Source of the DNA: Thamnaconus septentrionalis
Lineage: Eukaryota; Chordata; Actinopteri; Tetraodontiformes; Monacanthidae
NCBI GenBank assembly: GCA_009823395.1
Contig: CM020501.1
Location: 28,756,361 to 28,820,360 of the forward strand
DNA length: 64,000 nucleotides
Direction: 5' to 3'
Positions 26,501 to 40,200 of the stretch are shown piece by piece. The notes under the pieces were generated by a model. The model was not told the origin of the DNA and made no database searches. It was given only the letters and a program-made list of their open reading frames with translations. A program made the position numbers and the translations under genes. Numbering within the stretch: the stretch's first letter is position 1; every line of letters starts with the position of its first letter.

Positions 26501-27985
26501 CCACGGGCTTGGACAGAGTGGATGGGGGTGTCCCGGTGCCCTTTGTGACATCACAAAAGGCACTAAAATGAGCTCACTGTGTCGCAACTGGACTCTTGTT
26601 GTCGTGCCGGCGCGCGAGAGCACCTTTCGCGCACTCATTTCCTCATTAATTCAATAGAGAGTGGCTGGGATGGAGAGGGGAAATAAAGAAACAGGACAGG
26701 TTAAAAATAAACCGGCAGGCTTGAGATTCAGATGTTTACCGCGGCGGCGGCGGCAGGTCTCAGTGGGCCTCGACTCCGCTCTGCTGAAACACTGACCACG
26801 CTGCGTCGGGGAGTCAGCCAACAGCGGCGCAGCAAAGCAAACAAACCGTGTCCGGCTGAGGAGACCTGAGGGAGGGGGAGGGGGGCACAGCTGCTCTGAG
26901 ACCCGGCGAGGCACGCGGGTGGAAAAGCAAAGACCTCTTTTTCAGTTTTCATTTTATTTTTTGACGGTGGTGTCTAGATTATGTTGCAGCCTTTTATGTA
27001 CTTTAATTTATTTTCGACAGGTTGCGCAGCAGCGTGTGGCTGGTTGCGCGGAGGCGCGTCTCTCTTGGCACTTCCTGGTTTTCATGTTTTTTTTATTTTT
27101 TGGGGGGTGAAGAGGACGGGAAAAGTCAGCCAGACGGTAGCCATTCTTTAAAACTCCACCGGTTTAAACTCCGAGTGCGGAGCGGCACAAAGCTCCTCGG
27201 TGTTTACACGCTCGGGTGGAATACTCATGAGCCCACCCTGCACCCGTCGCCTCGTCTGTCACGCCGCCAAATCTGGAGCTGTTTTTTCTTCTTCTTTCTC
27301 TTTTTAATATTTATAACCCACCTCCTCCCTCCTTTTCATACGCCGCTCTCCGCCGGAGAATGCAGCGGAAGTGTCGTCGCAAATGTTTTGACATGTTTGT
27401 GTGTATAATTTATATTGGCAAAAATATTGGGCAGAACTAGGTTTGGTCTTTGGCATCAGCACATTGTTTTTTTGGGGGGTGGGGTGGGGGTGGGGGACCG
27501 GGGGGCAGGGCAGAGAGCTAAACAGTTCCCCCACATTTGATGGGTGGCTGGAACGGGCGGGGGTGGAGCACTGGGGTTTAAGGTGTTGCTGAAATGAATT
27601 TCCTTGAGGGATGGAGGTGAAGAGGGTCAGGGAGGGAGGAAGGGAAGAGGAGGAGCGGCTTGGTTTGAGTATTTTCTCACAGAGGTTTATTGATCCTGGT
27701 CTGTGCTCTGAAGATAATAAGATTTCTCGTCTGATGAAAAATAAACAACTCTCAAAGGTTGGGCCTTAAAATTGCAGCTGCTGCCTCGCAACCACGTAAT
27801 CCATGGCTCGTTTTGTTGGGTTTTTTGGTTTGTTTTATTTACTTGTTATTAAGCGGCATTAGGCTACGCAGAGTCTCAATTATCCTTGCTGCATTCCAAG
27901 GCCCCGTCCCATTTCTCATTTTTAGCCTTTCCCCCTCGGCACTGAACCACAACATACAATGTTTTATATGCCATGTAATCTGGAG

Positions 27986-28024
<39 letters not shown>

Positions 28025-28169
28025 GTTATTATTATTCATTCATTCATTCATCTTCTATACCCGCTTATTCCTACTCAGGGTCACGGGGGTCAGCTGGAGC
28101 CTATCCCAGCTGTCTTAGGGCGAAGGCAGGGTGACACCCTGGACAAGTCGCCAGTTCATCGCAGGGCCC

Positions 28170-28229
<60 letters not shown>

Positions 28230-31200
28230 ATTATTATTATTATTATTATCATTATTATTATTATTTAACCCCCTGCTTCTGGCACCAGCCAATTGAATGT
28301 GCTTTGACAGAAAGTCATGTTTGGTCCACTGTTTTAACTTAAGGAGACGTAAACGTTGTCCCACTACCACTACCAGCTGGAGGAGGCCAGCTGGAAATCT
28401 GTACTTTCATACTAACATATTCATTCATGGTGTTCATTTTAAATAAACAAAAAAAATCTCAACTACAGTTCATTTCATGCATACATAATCGTGAACTTGG
28501 CTTCTACATAACTTAGCATTTAATCCCATGAACTGCGCATAACGGTCTACCGTTTGACAAGGCTGCCGCTGTAATTCACCAGAGCCTTCGCATTAACCTA
28601 CTGCATGAACACAAAACAGTTTTTCGTACACACAAAAATAGCCCAGGATCCTAAATAAACAAACACGAGAACAACAGGCTGCGGTGCCGGACGCCATTTT
28701 GTTCGCTAGTTTGCTAGTCACGTATGTTCATACTTCGACATTTTCATACATAGCACACATTTAGCTTACAGAACACGTCACCGGGAACTCGCGCTGGCTT
28801 ATAAACATTTGAAATCCCACGAAAAGTGAGTAACCTGGGAATAATGCAAATATGATGTGGAAATCGGAGAAGCCAACGCCTCTAGCCCGTTTTCCGTGTA
28901 CCAACTAGCTTCCGCTTCTTCATCCGATCATCAATGCTGATCACCTAATGTCCCTTTTACCAAACAACGGGCATTCTTTTGCTTTTGTGTTTCTCTGTAA
29001 TCTTACCATAAACCAAACGGAGCAAACAAAAATAACACAGTTGCAACGACCCAAAATGTAAAAATTATAACATCCAAAAATATACACTAATTATTATTTA
29101 TTATTATTTTGTGAGTATCTAGCTCCAGCTTGGATTGAAAATGTTTTAAAAAGGCAACTCTTCACATGGAGGGAATTTTTCCAGGGAAATCAGCACATTC
29201 AACCTGTTTTTGTCGGCCTGCCAATGCTCAAATATAAACAGCAATTACAGCAACACTTCCAGGCCAGCTCACGACACCCAACAGCGCTGTTTAAGCTGAT
29301 CTTTTGTCAGGCGCAGTCAGCTGGAACCAGCTAGTGGATGCGCGATCCGGAATCGCGACTGTCAGCAGATTTTGCCGCAAGATACTTTTCACCTGCCAGA
29401 AACATCCCGTGTGCTTGTGTAGGGATGTAGGGAACAAGTGAAATGCAGCAGCACCTTCGAAGTTCATCATGACGTAAATTAATTTTAAGTATTTTTTATT
29501 CTTAGCCCGGCATGTAATCATCATTGAAGGGAGTGTTAAAAAAAGAAATAAATGAAAAATGAGAGACTAATGTTCTTGAACAGCCTGAGGTTGGGATGTG
29601 TGGGCCTGCCGTCACGTTTGAGCTCCTCGGCAGAAAATTAATTCTGCCGGACTGCAGCGGGGGTCTGGGAAAACAACGTTTACACAACCAGGGATGTGTC
29701 TCACCACTCACCTTTATGCTTTGTTTTGATGAGGAACAAAGATGTCGGGGACAAACACGATGCTCAACCGAATGTTCCCAACGGGACACAGGCAACAAGT
29801 GAAAGGAAAAGGCTCATTCAAGATAAATGCTGTCTGCGAGATCAGTCCCGTCCAATATCAATGGACAGAATATCGTCATGGACATGATTTAGCCATCAGG
29901 TATTGGCTGGACGACACCGACCCACCGATAGTTTGTGGCAGAAATTCTGTTGCTGTAGCTGAATAGTATACACATTTTCCTCTCAAAATATGGAAAAGTG
30001 AGGCTGTAACTGTATACTACCAGCTAATGCTGAGCATAAGAATAAGTTTATAAATACATTTATAATAAAAAATAATAAATATGTACACAGTCAACCAAAA
30101 TAATGCTTACACACATCAGGAAAAGAAAAATTGATATAAATATTTAATTTGTATAAGTACTTCTTTTCCTAAACAATAGCGTTACCCTCATAAGTGTAGC
30201 ATCAACAAGTGCTGAGATAATTAACGTTCCCAAGCAGTCAATGGCCATCACTTTGAGCACCTCTTGTAATTGTAAAGGCCAAGTTTAGCTTGTATTGATC
30301 TTGTTATGTCTGAACAAATTTGGTCTTGAATTATTTATGCAAGTTTTTCTTTTCCTGATTAGTGTCAATTAGCACCTGTTTGAGCGCAAACATTTTCCCT
30401 TATAGCAAAAGCACATAGGATCGTCTTGGAAGACCAGCCTGATAACGAAGGTTACGTATGTAACCACGGTTATGTGAGCGATTGGATCACTCCAATATAT
30501 GATTTCTATGAAGCCGACTGGCAGTCAGGGTCACTGCCTGGGGCCCGGATTCTTCCTTGCGGACTGGCCATGGCCAGAGAAGGGGCCTCCATGCCATTCA
30601 GTCTTGTGCTGTTTCCCTCGTCCCTGGACACCATGCCCACGTCCCTGAGACTGAGCTTGGGGATGGGACCAGGTCTTGGACCGGGGCTGGCAGGGCTGAA
30701 AAACGACCGGACCAAGCGCAGACTCTCCGTCTGACGAAGTATGTCATCCACCCCTCTCCCGAAGGTGAAAGGTAGCTCACAGAAAGCCTTTCTCACATGA
30801 CAGGGCAGATTCTTAGACTGGCTCACCCTGAGATGACGGCGAGATGAAACCACTGAGGCCACCGCCTGGCCATTGATCCGTACCAATTCGGACTGCAGAA
30901 GACCAAGCAGTCTGAATACCTCCATTGCTTCGTCAACCTGGCTATGGCTGCCACCTGTGAGTGTAGGGACCACGTGCGCCAAGTAGGAGCTGAGGAGCAT
31001 GGAGCATATTAAGGCAAGCCATGGTAGCAAGGATACTAAAGGTGCCACTAAGGAGCTGGTCGCTGGTCCTTTCAGTGCCAGGTCTTAGTTGTGGGCCCCT
31101 GCTATCAATGATCTCAAGTGTGTCCAGCTCTTCCTCTCTATGGTGCTTGGAAGCCGGAGCACCTATGGCCGCCGGAGGAGATTCCTGGTGGGTACGTCCC

Positions 31201-34200
31201 ACACGAGGCGGTAAACCCCCACCCCAAAGGGGAACCTTCCAAAAATCCACCTCATTCACGGGTGAGGGGAGGTGTCGCACCGTCGCAGACGGCGGAAGGC
31301 GATCGTCACTGGAGCGGAGGGTTTTGAGAGCTGCAAATATATTCTATGGTCTCTCGCCTTGCCATGCACATCCTATCTCCAAGTAGGTAGCAGGCCTGGT
31401 AGCACATGGAATCCATGGTATATATATATATATTGTAATATTTATATTTTATATATATGTATATGTTGTGTCAACTAATGACACACCGCTTCTTAGCCCT
31501 TGGCTTTATACGGAGTGACACAATATATATGTATATATAAATAATATATAAATCAATATTACATATATATCTATATGATTTAATGACACACCGTTTATTA
31601 GCCCTTGGCTTTATACTGGGTGAAGGAGCACAGGACAGAATGAATGTGTGCTTGGTGCCTGAAGGGGGGCTGTAGACTGAGTCAATCTCATGTGGTGTGT
31701 GCCCACCGGGAGAGGTACTGCAGTAGCCCGGTGAATAGGGAAGTGTTTTTTTTTTTAGCCTTAACTCAACAAAACACGGACAAAACCCCGGGTCGAAAAA
31801 GGCACGAGCCAATCGAGCCAGGGCGACAAGGGAGGCAACTCTATAGAGGGGCCAGCTAGAAAGCTAGCTAGCTGCTCTGAATGAGTATAGCTTCCCACGG
31901 TAAACACAGAGCTCTTACTAAAGCGTCCACTCAAGAAGCTGCCGAGGAAAGAAAAAACGATGTGGGAGTGACGCGCGGCGGCAATGTGCTTGCGTGGGCT
32001 CTGCCCACTCGCGTGTCACTTCAGGTACTTTGCACGGGAATCATCGGTAAGTCTGCTTGGCAGCTCTGCCGAGCGGAGGGAATTATCATATATTGGAGTG
32101 ATCAAACATAGCGCTACATAACCACCAACAGCAGGAGCAGAAAGAAGGAGGAATGGAGTGAATAATGAAATTTCCCCTTAAGTCTTTAATCTCCATGATT
32201 AATGCCGGAGGAGAGAGCTATTTGCCGCCACACCTGAGGGGAATACTTATTGATGAGAGGGATTCAAGGATTCGCAACGCAGATGTTACTGACAAGACGC
32301 GTGGCGTGAGCTTTATTCCAAGTGGCTCTGACCTCACCCTGAGGGCAGCACCGTAAGTGCTTCCAGCCAGGGGATGGAGTGAAGACGCTCCTACCTGCCG
32401 TCGTCGCCAGCACGTCCGTGGTGTTCCTCAGCCCCATGAAGTCAAACTGGTAGAGCCTCCAGTACTTCTGGTCCGAGGTAGCCACCGAGTTCTGCCCCCA
32501 CTTGTACACAATCTCGTCTCGCGGGTAGCCGTCTAAGATAAAAAAAATAAAATAAAATGAAAAATACACACCAACATTGAGTTTAGGGTCAGAAATAACA
32601 TGATGAAAAAGATTTTGCGAGTGAATGTGTTATCAATGAATCATAGGGATTTGGAAAGGCTTTGTACGTAGATTTGTCTTTTTTTTTTTTTAGTGTAGAG
32701 AAAAGTCAAGTGGCCTGACTCAAACATTAATAGGCTTGTGAGTGTGAAATTACAGGCTGTACATCGTCCATATACGCCTCTAGCGTTACACTCCAGTGAT
32801 GTGTGAAGCACCCGGCGATGGCCGGGCCAAGTGGTGCTGACGGGGGAGAACGACCCACTCAAAGCACTCTAGAGCCGGACCCACTCTGTAGCCTGCTGAT
32901 CCCGGACGTGTCTGGCATTACAGGAAACCGGAGCCCAAGTGACATTTTTTTTTCTTTTCGTGCTTGTGCCTAAATAAAAAACTCTGACTTGTCTGAATAA
33001 ACAAGACACGACGATCGCTCGACGATCGTTATTTATGTATTTTTTGTAATTTAAAAGCCAGTGCGAGTGATAGTGAGGGATTGGGGGCAAGCCAAATACC
33101 AGTGTGGATGGTGTTATTATGTTGCCATTTTTTCCACATGGAGTACTTGAACGGCATTCGCATTGCACTGGATCTTCTCTAAAAGCCTGCTCTACCACAA
33201 TGCTATAACGTCCTTACCCCAGGCCACCAGAGGGAGCCACTATTGCTACAAAGACAGAGGTCACAGCTGAACGCAAACATTTGTGGTGGAAACACGATCT
33301 GGCGCGTCGTTGAACTCTGACGTCCCAGAGAGTCGCTGGTGAAAAAGCAACAGCTTTACAGTCGGCACTTAATGATGTGCGTCATCATCATCATCACACA
33401 GAAGCTATGTACTTAAGAAAGAAAAAAAGACCCAGGGCAACTGCTCACTTCACCATCTGCACCTGTTCCTTTACGTGCTCTTTGCAGACCGCGGTCAAGG
33501 AAAGTCACGCTACATCAGAGAGAAATAAAAACACCAGCTTCAAATGCAGCTTTCTCCGCTGATTGCACAGCATGGACGAGTTTACCTCCACAGTTGCTAT
33601 GGGAATATGTACTCGCTGTTGGTGGTCGCTAGAATTTCCAATGACCTCGCTCCAAAAAGAGAAAAAAAAGCCCCTTCAGCCAGCGACGACCACTCGAGCC
33701 TCCTTCCACGTGTTGACCTGCTTGCTTTATATTCTACCTGACGTGTCATTTCTGCTAGATGAAGTTTGGGTCCATTACCGGGAGGCTTGATAGAGATGCC
33801 GCCGGAAAGGTATTTTCTTATCAAGACAGGAATGACTTCAGACGTTAATGTGTTATTTATATGCTATTTGTACCGAGCGGTCTGGTTTCAGTCGCGCCGA
33901 AATACGGGAGATCCACTTTGCGGCGTTGAGGCTAATCTCTCCGCCGTTTAAGAAACAGGTTCCTGGGCAGCTGCGGTGATAGGATCGAACCGCCCTCACC
34001 CACTAATTGCCCATAAGAGCAGGTAGTGAGCCGTCAAATCATTTCTCTTGCTAGCTAGTTTGACAGGGTGACGGACGGGTCCACCAGGCTGAGCTACATC
34101 CTGGCATTTAATCACAAGGAAAAAGAATTGGCATTTTCAATTTGCTACAGAACAAAGATACAAAACATTTCGAAAATACTGACTGAATGACCCGGAGGGC

Positions 34201-37200
34201 ACGAGCAGATACGAGGCATGACTAGTACGAAGCATACCTCCATCACGGTCATCGTCACAATGCTAGCCAGCTAACTAGCACGGGCCAAAATGATAAAAAA
34301 GAGACTCAAAACAGCATAAAATCAAGCAAGAGTCCACACTTTAAAATTTGACTGATTTGAGAGTAGTACTTATCAAAATGTGTTTACACAGCATGCTGGT
34401 GTCCTGATCAAATAATGGAAGCGGTGAACTTCAGTGAACAGGCAGCTTTGATTGAGTGGGTCTGAAGTCCTCGTCCGGTAATGATCCAGAGAGATTAAAG
34501 TCTTCATTCAAGGTGTTCATGTTCTGGAAAAATGGGTCATTACTGCAAATCTTAGCACAAACATGCCCAAGGCACAGGTGTAATGGAGACCCATTTCCAA
34601 TCAATGGCTTTTAGTATTTGCACTGATGTGCCGCGTTCTGTCTTCACACAAAGGACAAAGACTAAATGTGCCTCTCGAAAATAGGTAACTGATTGAGCAG
34701 AGTGAGAGCAGAATGGTGGCACATTTCTTCCAAAATGAAATCAAAGCGTCGGAAAGCTGTCGGCTCCAACGAGATGAGCTGTCAAAGGAGAGCAAACGTG
34801 ATCCCCAGCGCTTTTTAGGCAGTGAGTAACTTAATAAGGTGCAGGTTAATGGGGCAATAAACACTTTCAGGACACCGGTGCGGCTAACTGGGATAATCTT
34901 CTTTTCACTGCGGCCGACACAACGGAGACGTTCATGGGTCGTTGCTGCCGTCCCATCATTTAAAATCTCTTCGCCCAATCCACACGCGTGATGGCTGCCG
35001 CTTGTCAAACCCTACGATAAAATGATTCAAATGCCAGAGGGCCAGCACTGTGCCCCGACGTGTTTAAATACCAAGTCGTCGCCAGGCACTCCCCGGATGG
35101 GCCAATTAACTTTTAGTGCAGATACAGATCACTTTTTATCTTAAAGTGAAGTTGGTGTAAATGTAAGCACATCTTTTAATCTCGTCTTGACTCCCCTCAA
35201 CAAACGCGATATGAATCTTTTAAGGTTCACAGGATTATAAATGCGGATCAAACTTATGGCCATTATCTTGCACAGTAAAGTCCGAGGCTGACTCACACCT
35301 TGACCTCTACCTGCACTGACTTCCTCCTTTTCATCTCAGTCATCCATTACTTTTATGCTCTGCCTCAATTTTCCTGCCTCTCTGTAGTCTTCACTCAGAG
35401 ACATTTGGTGACATCCAATCCGTAGAGGTACTAAAAATACTCTTTTCTCCCAGCTTACCTCAGAAGCTTTGTGACTGCACCCGGTGAAGCATGAATCATG
35501 GAAATGCTAAGATCTAGCACTCATCATAACTGATCCGTTGTGTCGCCGCTGAGGCGGCGGGACCCTCTTGTAATCTTGCTTCTTTTTTTCTTCTTCTCAA
35601 ATTCTACAATCAAAGCTATCGATTTATCAAACCGCCTGTAAAAGTTAGACAGCAATTAGATAAACACTTAATTTTAGGGTTAGCGCAACTTAAAAACAGC
35701 CATATCCCCAGTGTGAAATTTAACAGGTTTGAAACCTTCAGCCTACCTGCCTGGCGCTAGCCTGGGTAAACTTTTCAAACGACAGAGGTTTTGACCGATT
35801 TTGATGACACTATGTTCATCGAGGGAGAGCAAAGGCAAACCGAGTGACGTGTAGCCGCAGCTGGTCTTGGACACACCTGCCGCGCCAGATGGTATGTTCA
35901 CGAACTGCTGTGGATTCTCGACTCTATTGCATCAACCCTATAAAGAGGTGAGTGGAGAAAGGACTAAATGCAGATCGATTCCGCGACGTCCCGCGTCCAA
36001 AAACATGGTGACATCGCGATAATTTTTGTACAGAAGAGGCTCAAGTTATTAAGCGAGCGTGGGAAGCTTTCACTGTTGTTTCGTGATCTTTAGTGGACAT
36101 GGCAAACCCTTTCTGATGGCATATCTCTTTCTGTTGGGCTAACAGTCGCTTCCTGTACTGCCGATTTGTCTTCTTCTGGGGTTTTGGTTTAGAATAACCA
36201 AATAACCTTATTTGGGAGTCTATGTGAGCGAAAGAACAAAACTTATTACCACTTTAATTCAAGGAAATGGTTTAGACATACAGGTTCAAGAAATCTTTGA
36301 CTCAATGGAGTGGGGAAACAACTGATAAGTCACCTTAGAGAGTCCATTAATTACACCAGGCTCAAATGAAATAAGAACACATCAAGGTTCACGTCGGCGG
36401 CGCGGTGGGTAACAGCGAACTGCGGCACCTTGGTACAATAATGGTTCTTCATCTCACATCACGTCTTGCTGGACTCCTAATGGCTCAGAGTGGCTCGGAC
36501 CGTGCGCTCGCTAGCTGTCTGCGCAGCGGTCTACTGTGGGGTCACCTGGTCGAGGAAAGAGACGCTCCTACCGCCGATGTCGGCGGCCGCGCTAGGTATG
36601 CTATCTCGCCGCATTCTGCCTTGATCTCGCTAGATGAAAGACCAGACTGCACTTCCAGGTTTTGCACAGTGGCAGCTGGAGTGATTTTCTTTCTTTCTTT
36701 TTTTCCCATATCAGCTCGGTACGCCGCTGTTCAAGGTGAAAATTAGGTGGAGGTTTGGTTAGTTTCTGCCTAACAACACCGATTGTGTGTTTTCACAACT
36801 TTTTAAATAGAGAGCGTTAGAGGTGCGTTCGATCTATTTATGATCCTTTTATGATCCTGTCCCCTTCATAGTGTGTGTGTGTGTGTGTGTGTGTGTGTTC
36901 TCTGCGTGTGCGCTGCCAATATTCACAGCTGGAGAAGACGAGAGGACAGGAGTGCTCGTCCATTGGGAAATTATGGAGCTGCAGCTGGCACTCGGCGTTG
37001 ATGGTCATCCTGGTAGAGACAGAAACACACAAAGACAAAGACATTTAAAGGTCTGGAGGGAGTCGGGAGAGAAGGAGAAGATAACGAGAAAATGATGCGC
37101 AACCATCATTTTCCTACTGGACGTCTCTTTCAATCCTGACGCTCGACTGGAAGAGGAGGTTCGCCTCGCAGCAGATGGAGCGCCGACGCCCGTGAAATCC

Positions 37201-40200
37201 CTCAAAATGACGTGACGCGTTTAACCGCCGGGTTGCGGCATTAGCGCATAGGTCAGGCCCAGAAGGCGTGGGGGTGTCTGAAGCAACCGGCCACACACTA
37301 GCGGGCCAAGTCATCGCACCAGATGCTCCGGCGGGGCAGTGAGCAATCGCGGCTCTGCGGGCGCAAAAGCTGACTGGGTTGATATGCCGAGAAACCGCCA
37401 TCGCCGAAAATGATCACGGTGTTGTGGGGGGTGTTGGATAGGCTTTTCGCTCTGGCTTGCTGTGTCTTTGTCTGCCGTCACCCCTCATTAACGGGCCGAC
37501 TGCCAACACAAAAGAAGAGCCTCGACTCGTTTCGCTCATCTGCGAACGAGGTGCGAACAAGGAACGCACAATGCCAGGAAGCTCGACCTGAGGAGGGCCA
37601 GACAGTCGTCTCATCAGGACTTGAATATAATTTTAACAAATAATATCAATGCTTCTCTTCAGTGAGAGATGTGGGAGCAACCTGAGATATAGACTGGGTT
37701 TTTTTTTTTGGAGGGAAGCAGGGAAGGGCTGATTATATTGAAAATTACATTGGGGAAACTGTTTCCTTGGCTGTTTATCGCTTATCTAAAATCGATGCTT
37801 CGTGTTGGGCTCAGATGATGATGCCTTTTGGGCAATCACAGGGGTTCCACGACTCGGGTCGACCGGAAGGTCCGCCCCTGGCACTTGCAAATCCACGTCG
37901 TTTAACACTATCGTGGTGGAGGTGGAAATTGAAGACTCGTGAAACAGGTTGTGCAATAATTGGCCTTTTGCTTTCCCCCCGCCAGCGGTTTTTTCCGGAG
38001 TGGCCGTGGTCTGATTTAATCCTGGCGTGAGACGTGGCCACGCGAACGGCAGGGGCCGAGGTGAGAGGAGAGACAGCCTGGGAGGATTAGAGGCGCACAG
38101 CTGGCCTGGCCCTCAGCTCTTCGTTTGGAGAGCACGAGGCCCGGCCGACCCGGTGTTCCTGATCTCCCTGTGAAGCTGAACCAAGTGAGAAACTGTCGGT
38201 TTTTTGTGGAAAGGACAAAGTGCAAAAACCTCAATCGTGAATCGACCGAACCTCACTTGCAGAAAGTCTTCAGGCTGGTTTTGCAGCAATTAGATTTCTT
38301 TGTGCCCTCTCGTTGCCAAAATCAAGAGGCTTCCCGTTGGTCCACAAGCTCTCAGAGCTTGTTCTTCTGCTCTACTTTTGAGGCAAAAATGACTTTCAGT
38401 TTATATAAAACTGCCCTCATTGCAATGGTAACAATACTCTCAGCTAGCAGCAAGGCTAACAGCAAGGCCAGCAATTACCTGTGCCATCTCCCTATCCACT
38501 TTTGGAGCTTTAGAGGGCAGCAAAAAGATCTTAGTTCGCTAAGTTGAGTGGTGAAGGCATCGATGAAATGATGATGGATGTGCTTGGTAGAGAAATCTTA
38601 GCAATCGGGAGAAGAAACATAGAGATGGCAAAAGTATTCAAATTCTGTACTTGGACTAGATGTAGAAAAATACTTCTACTGCAAAAGTAGAAGTACTGAC
38701 TCAACTCCTTCACTTAAGTAAAAGTAAGACAGTACAGGTTCTGAAATGTGCTTGCAAAAATGATTTTTTTTTGCTATTAATGAAACAATACAATTGTTGA
38801 TAATTTTGCAAAAATGAAAAATGTTTTGTTGTTGTTTTGTTTTTACTTCTTCAATCTGTAATCAGTAATAGTTATGACCATTGAGCCATTTTAATAACAA
38901 TACCCAATGTTATTTTCAATATTTGTTATTTTCTCTGTACTGAAAATGTACTAAACAGTCACTTCAAAGCCAAAGTACTCGAAAATAATCTTCCTCTAAA
39001 ATATGATCCATTTTTTATATCAAACTACACAACATGATAGTTCAAATAGTTCCACTTCAAGCAACAAAAAACTATAATGGCTAACTGAACTACTTGACTG
39101 AACTGAAAGTGTATCTTTTAAACACTTTTGAACACAAAAGTAACAAGAATGTTTTTCCGTAGAGAGAACAGACATTTGTGTTCAAATGAGAGTAGAAATA
39201 AAAAGTTGTCAAAAAATGATTACTCACGAAAAGCACAGATACTTGAAAAATCTATTTCAGTACAGTAACAAAGTATTGGTACTCGTTACTTCCCACCTCT
39301 GAAGGAACCAAGTAGAGTGTGACGTCCCACACAACAAAACTGTATTGTGGCACTTCTTGCATGGCTGCAGCACATTTATCATAAAAATTGCTTTTTTCTG
39401 TTGCAGAATTTGGGTGTTTGCGTGTTGACACATGGTTGCGAGTGGTTTCATTCCAAAACCACTTTGCTCCTACCTCAGCGTGTAGAGTATCGTCCCGTTG
39501 TTCCTGATGCGCAGAAGCTGGTTGGGCGTCGTAATCCAGTGGGAGTCGGCGTTCTTGGAATTCCTGAAGATGGTGTCAGGCAGCCAGATCAAGCCGACCA
39601 TATTGCTGAGCGGTTCGAAAAGCGAATGGAAAGAAAAAGAGGGAGGATGAGGGCAGGGATTTTCCAGCTCCATCAAATTCTGACTGAACACGCACGTGGC
39701 AGCTCCGCTTCCCAGTAAGAGGATGATTAACAACAAAAAAAAAAAGGAAAAAAAACAAGAAGCCAAGGCAACATGGGGGCAGGAAGCAAAGCGCATCAAT
39801 CAATTTGTTCCATTAATTACGGGCCTCCTCCCGTGAGAGGGAGGAATTTTGTCCTCCAATGAGATATTCTCAGTGTGAAGATGCCGGAGAGCGGCGGAGG
39901 GGAGGAAAGACTCACGTTTCGTCTGCGAGGCCTAGACCTAGTACGATACCCAGTATCGCGGTAGCTTGCGGCGCTTTGCTTTTCACCGCCAAACATCCGC
40001 GACATCCGCAGACGTCACCTGTTGAGAGTGAGAGTTGGCATCCTGGTACTGCTGCTGTTGTAGCGCAGGCGGGTATCCACCCAGGTCTGGGCGAAGATGA
40101 TATCGATCTGGTACTCCTGGGGAGAGGAGAGGAGAGAAGAGCCAATACCGTGATCTGACGGACCCCGTACCACCTCCTCTTCCTTCACGTGTGTGTGTGC

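Larger units (their letters stand above)
23478..32394 (-). other. gabrg3: gabrg3 intron (loop C exon to M1 exon)
   Basis: This 8.9-kb intron begins at 32394 and ends at 23478 in transcript order. It carries a DIRS-like remnant, a family X copy, TTA repeats, a Tc1 remnant, a perfect stem-loop (25711-25755), a G-run block (27471-27516) and a 60-nt TA tract beside the splice acceptor. Sequence at 25200-27900 is non-repetitive with no coding signal. Confidence 0.85.

Noticed and set aside
27839..28370. Poly-Asn, poly-Ile and poly-Tyr frames
   Set aside because: They are translations of the TTA microsatellites.
33960..34040. Possible tRNA-like words (gataggatcgaaccgccc)
   Set aside because: No cloverleaf arms could be paired around them.
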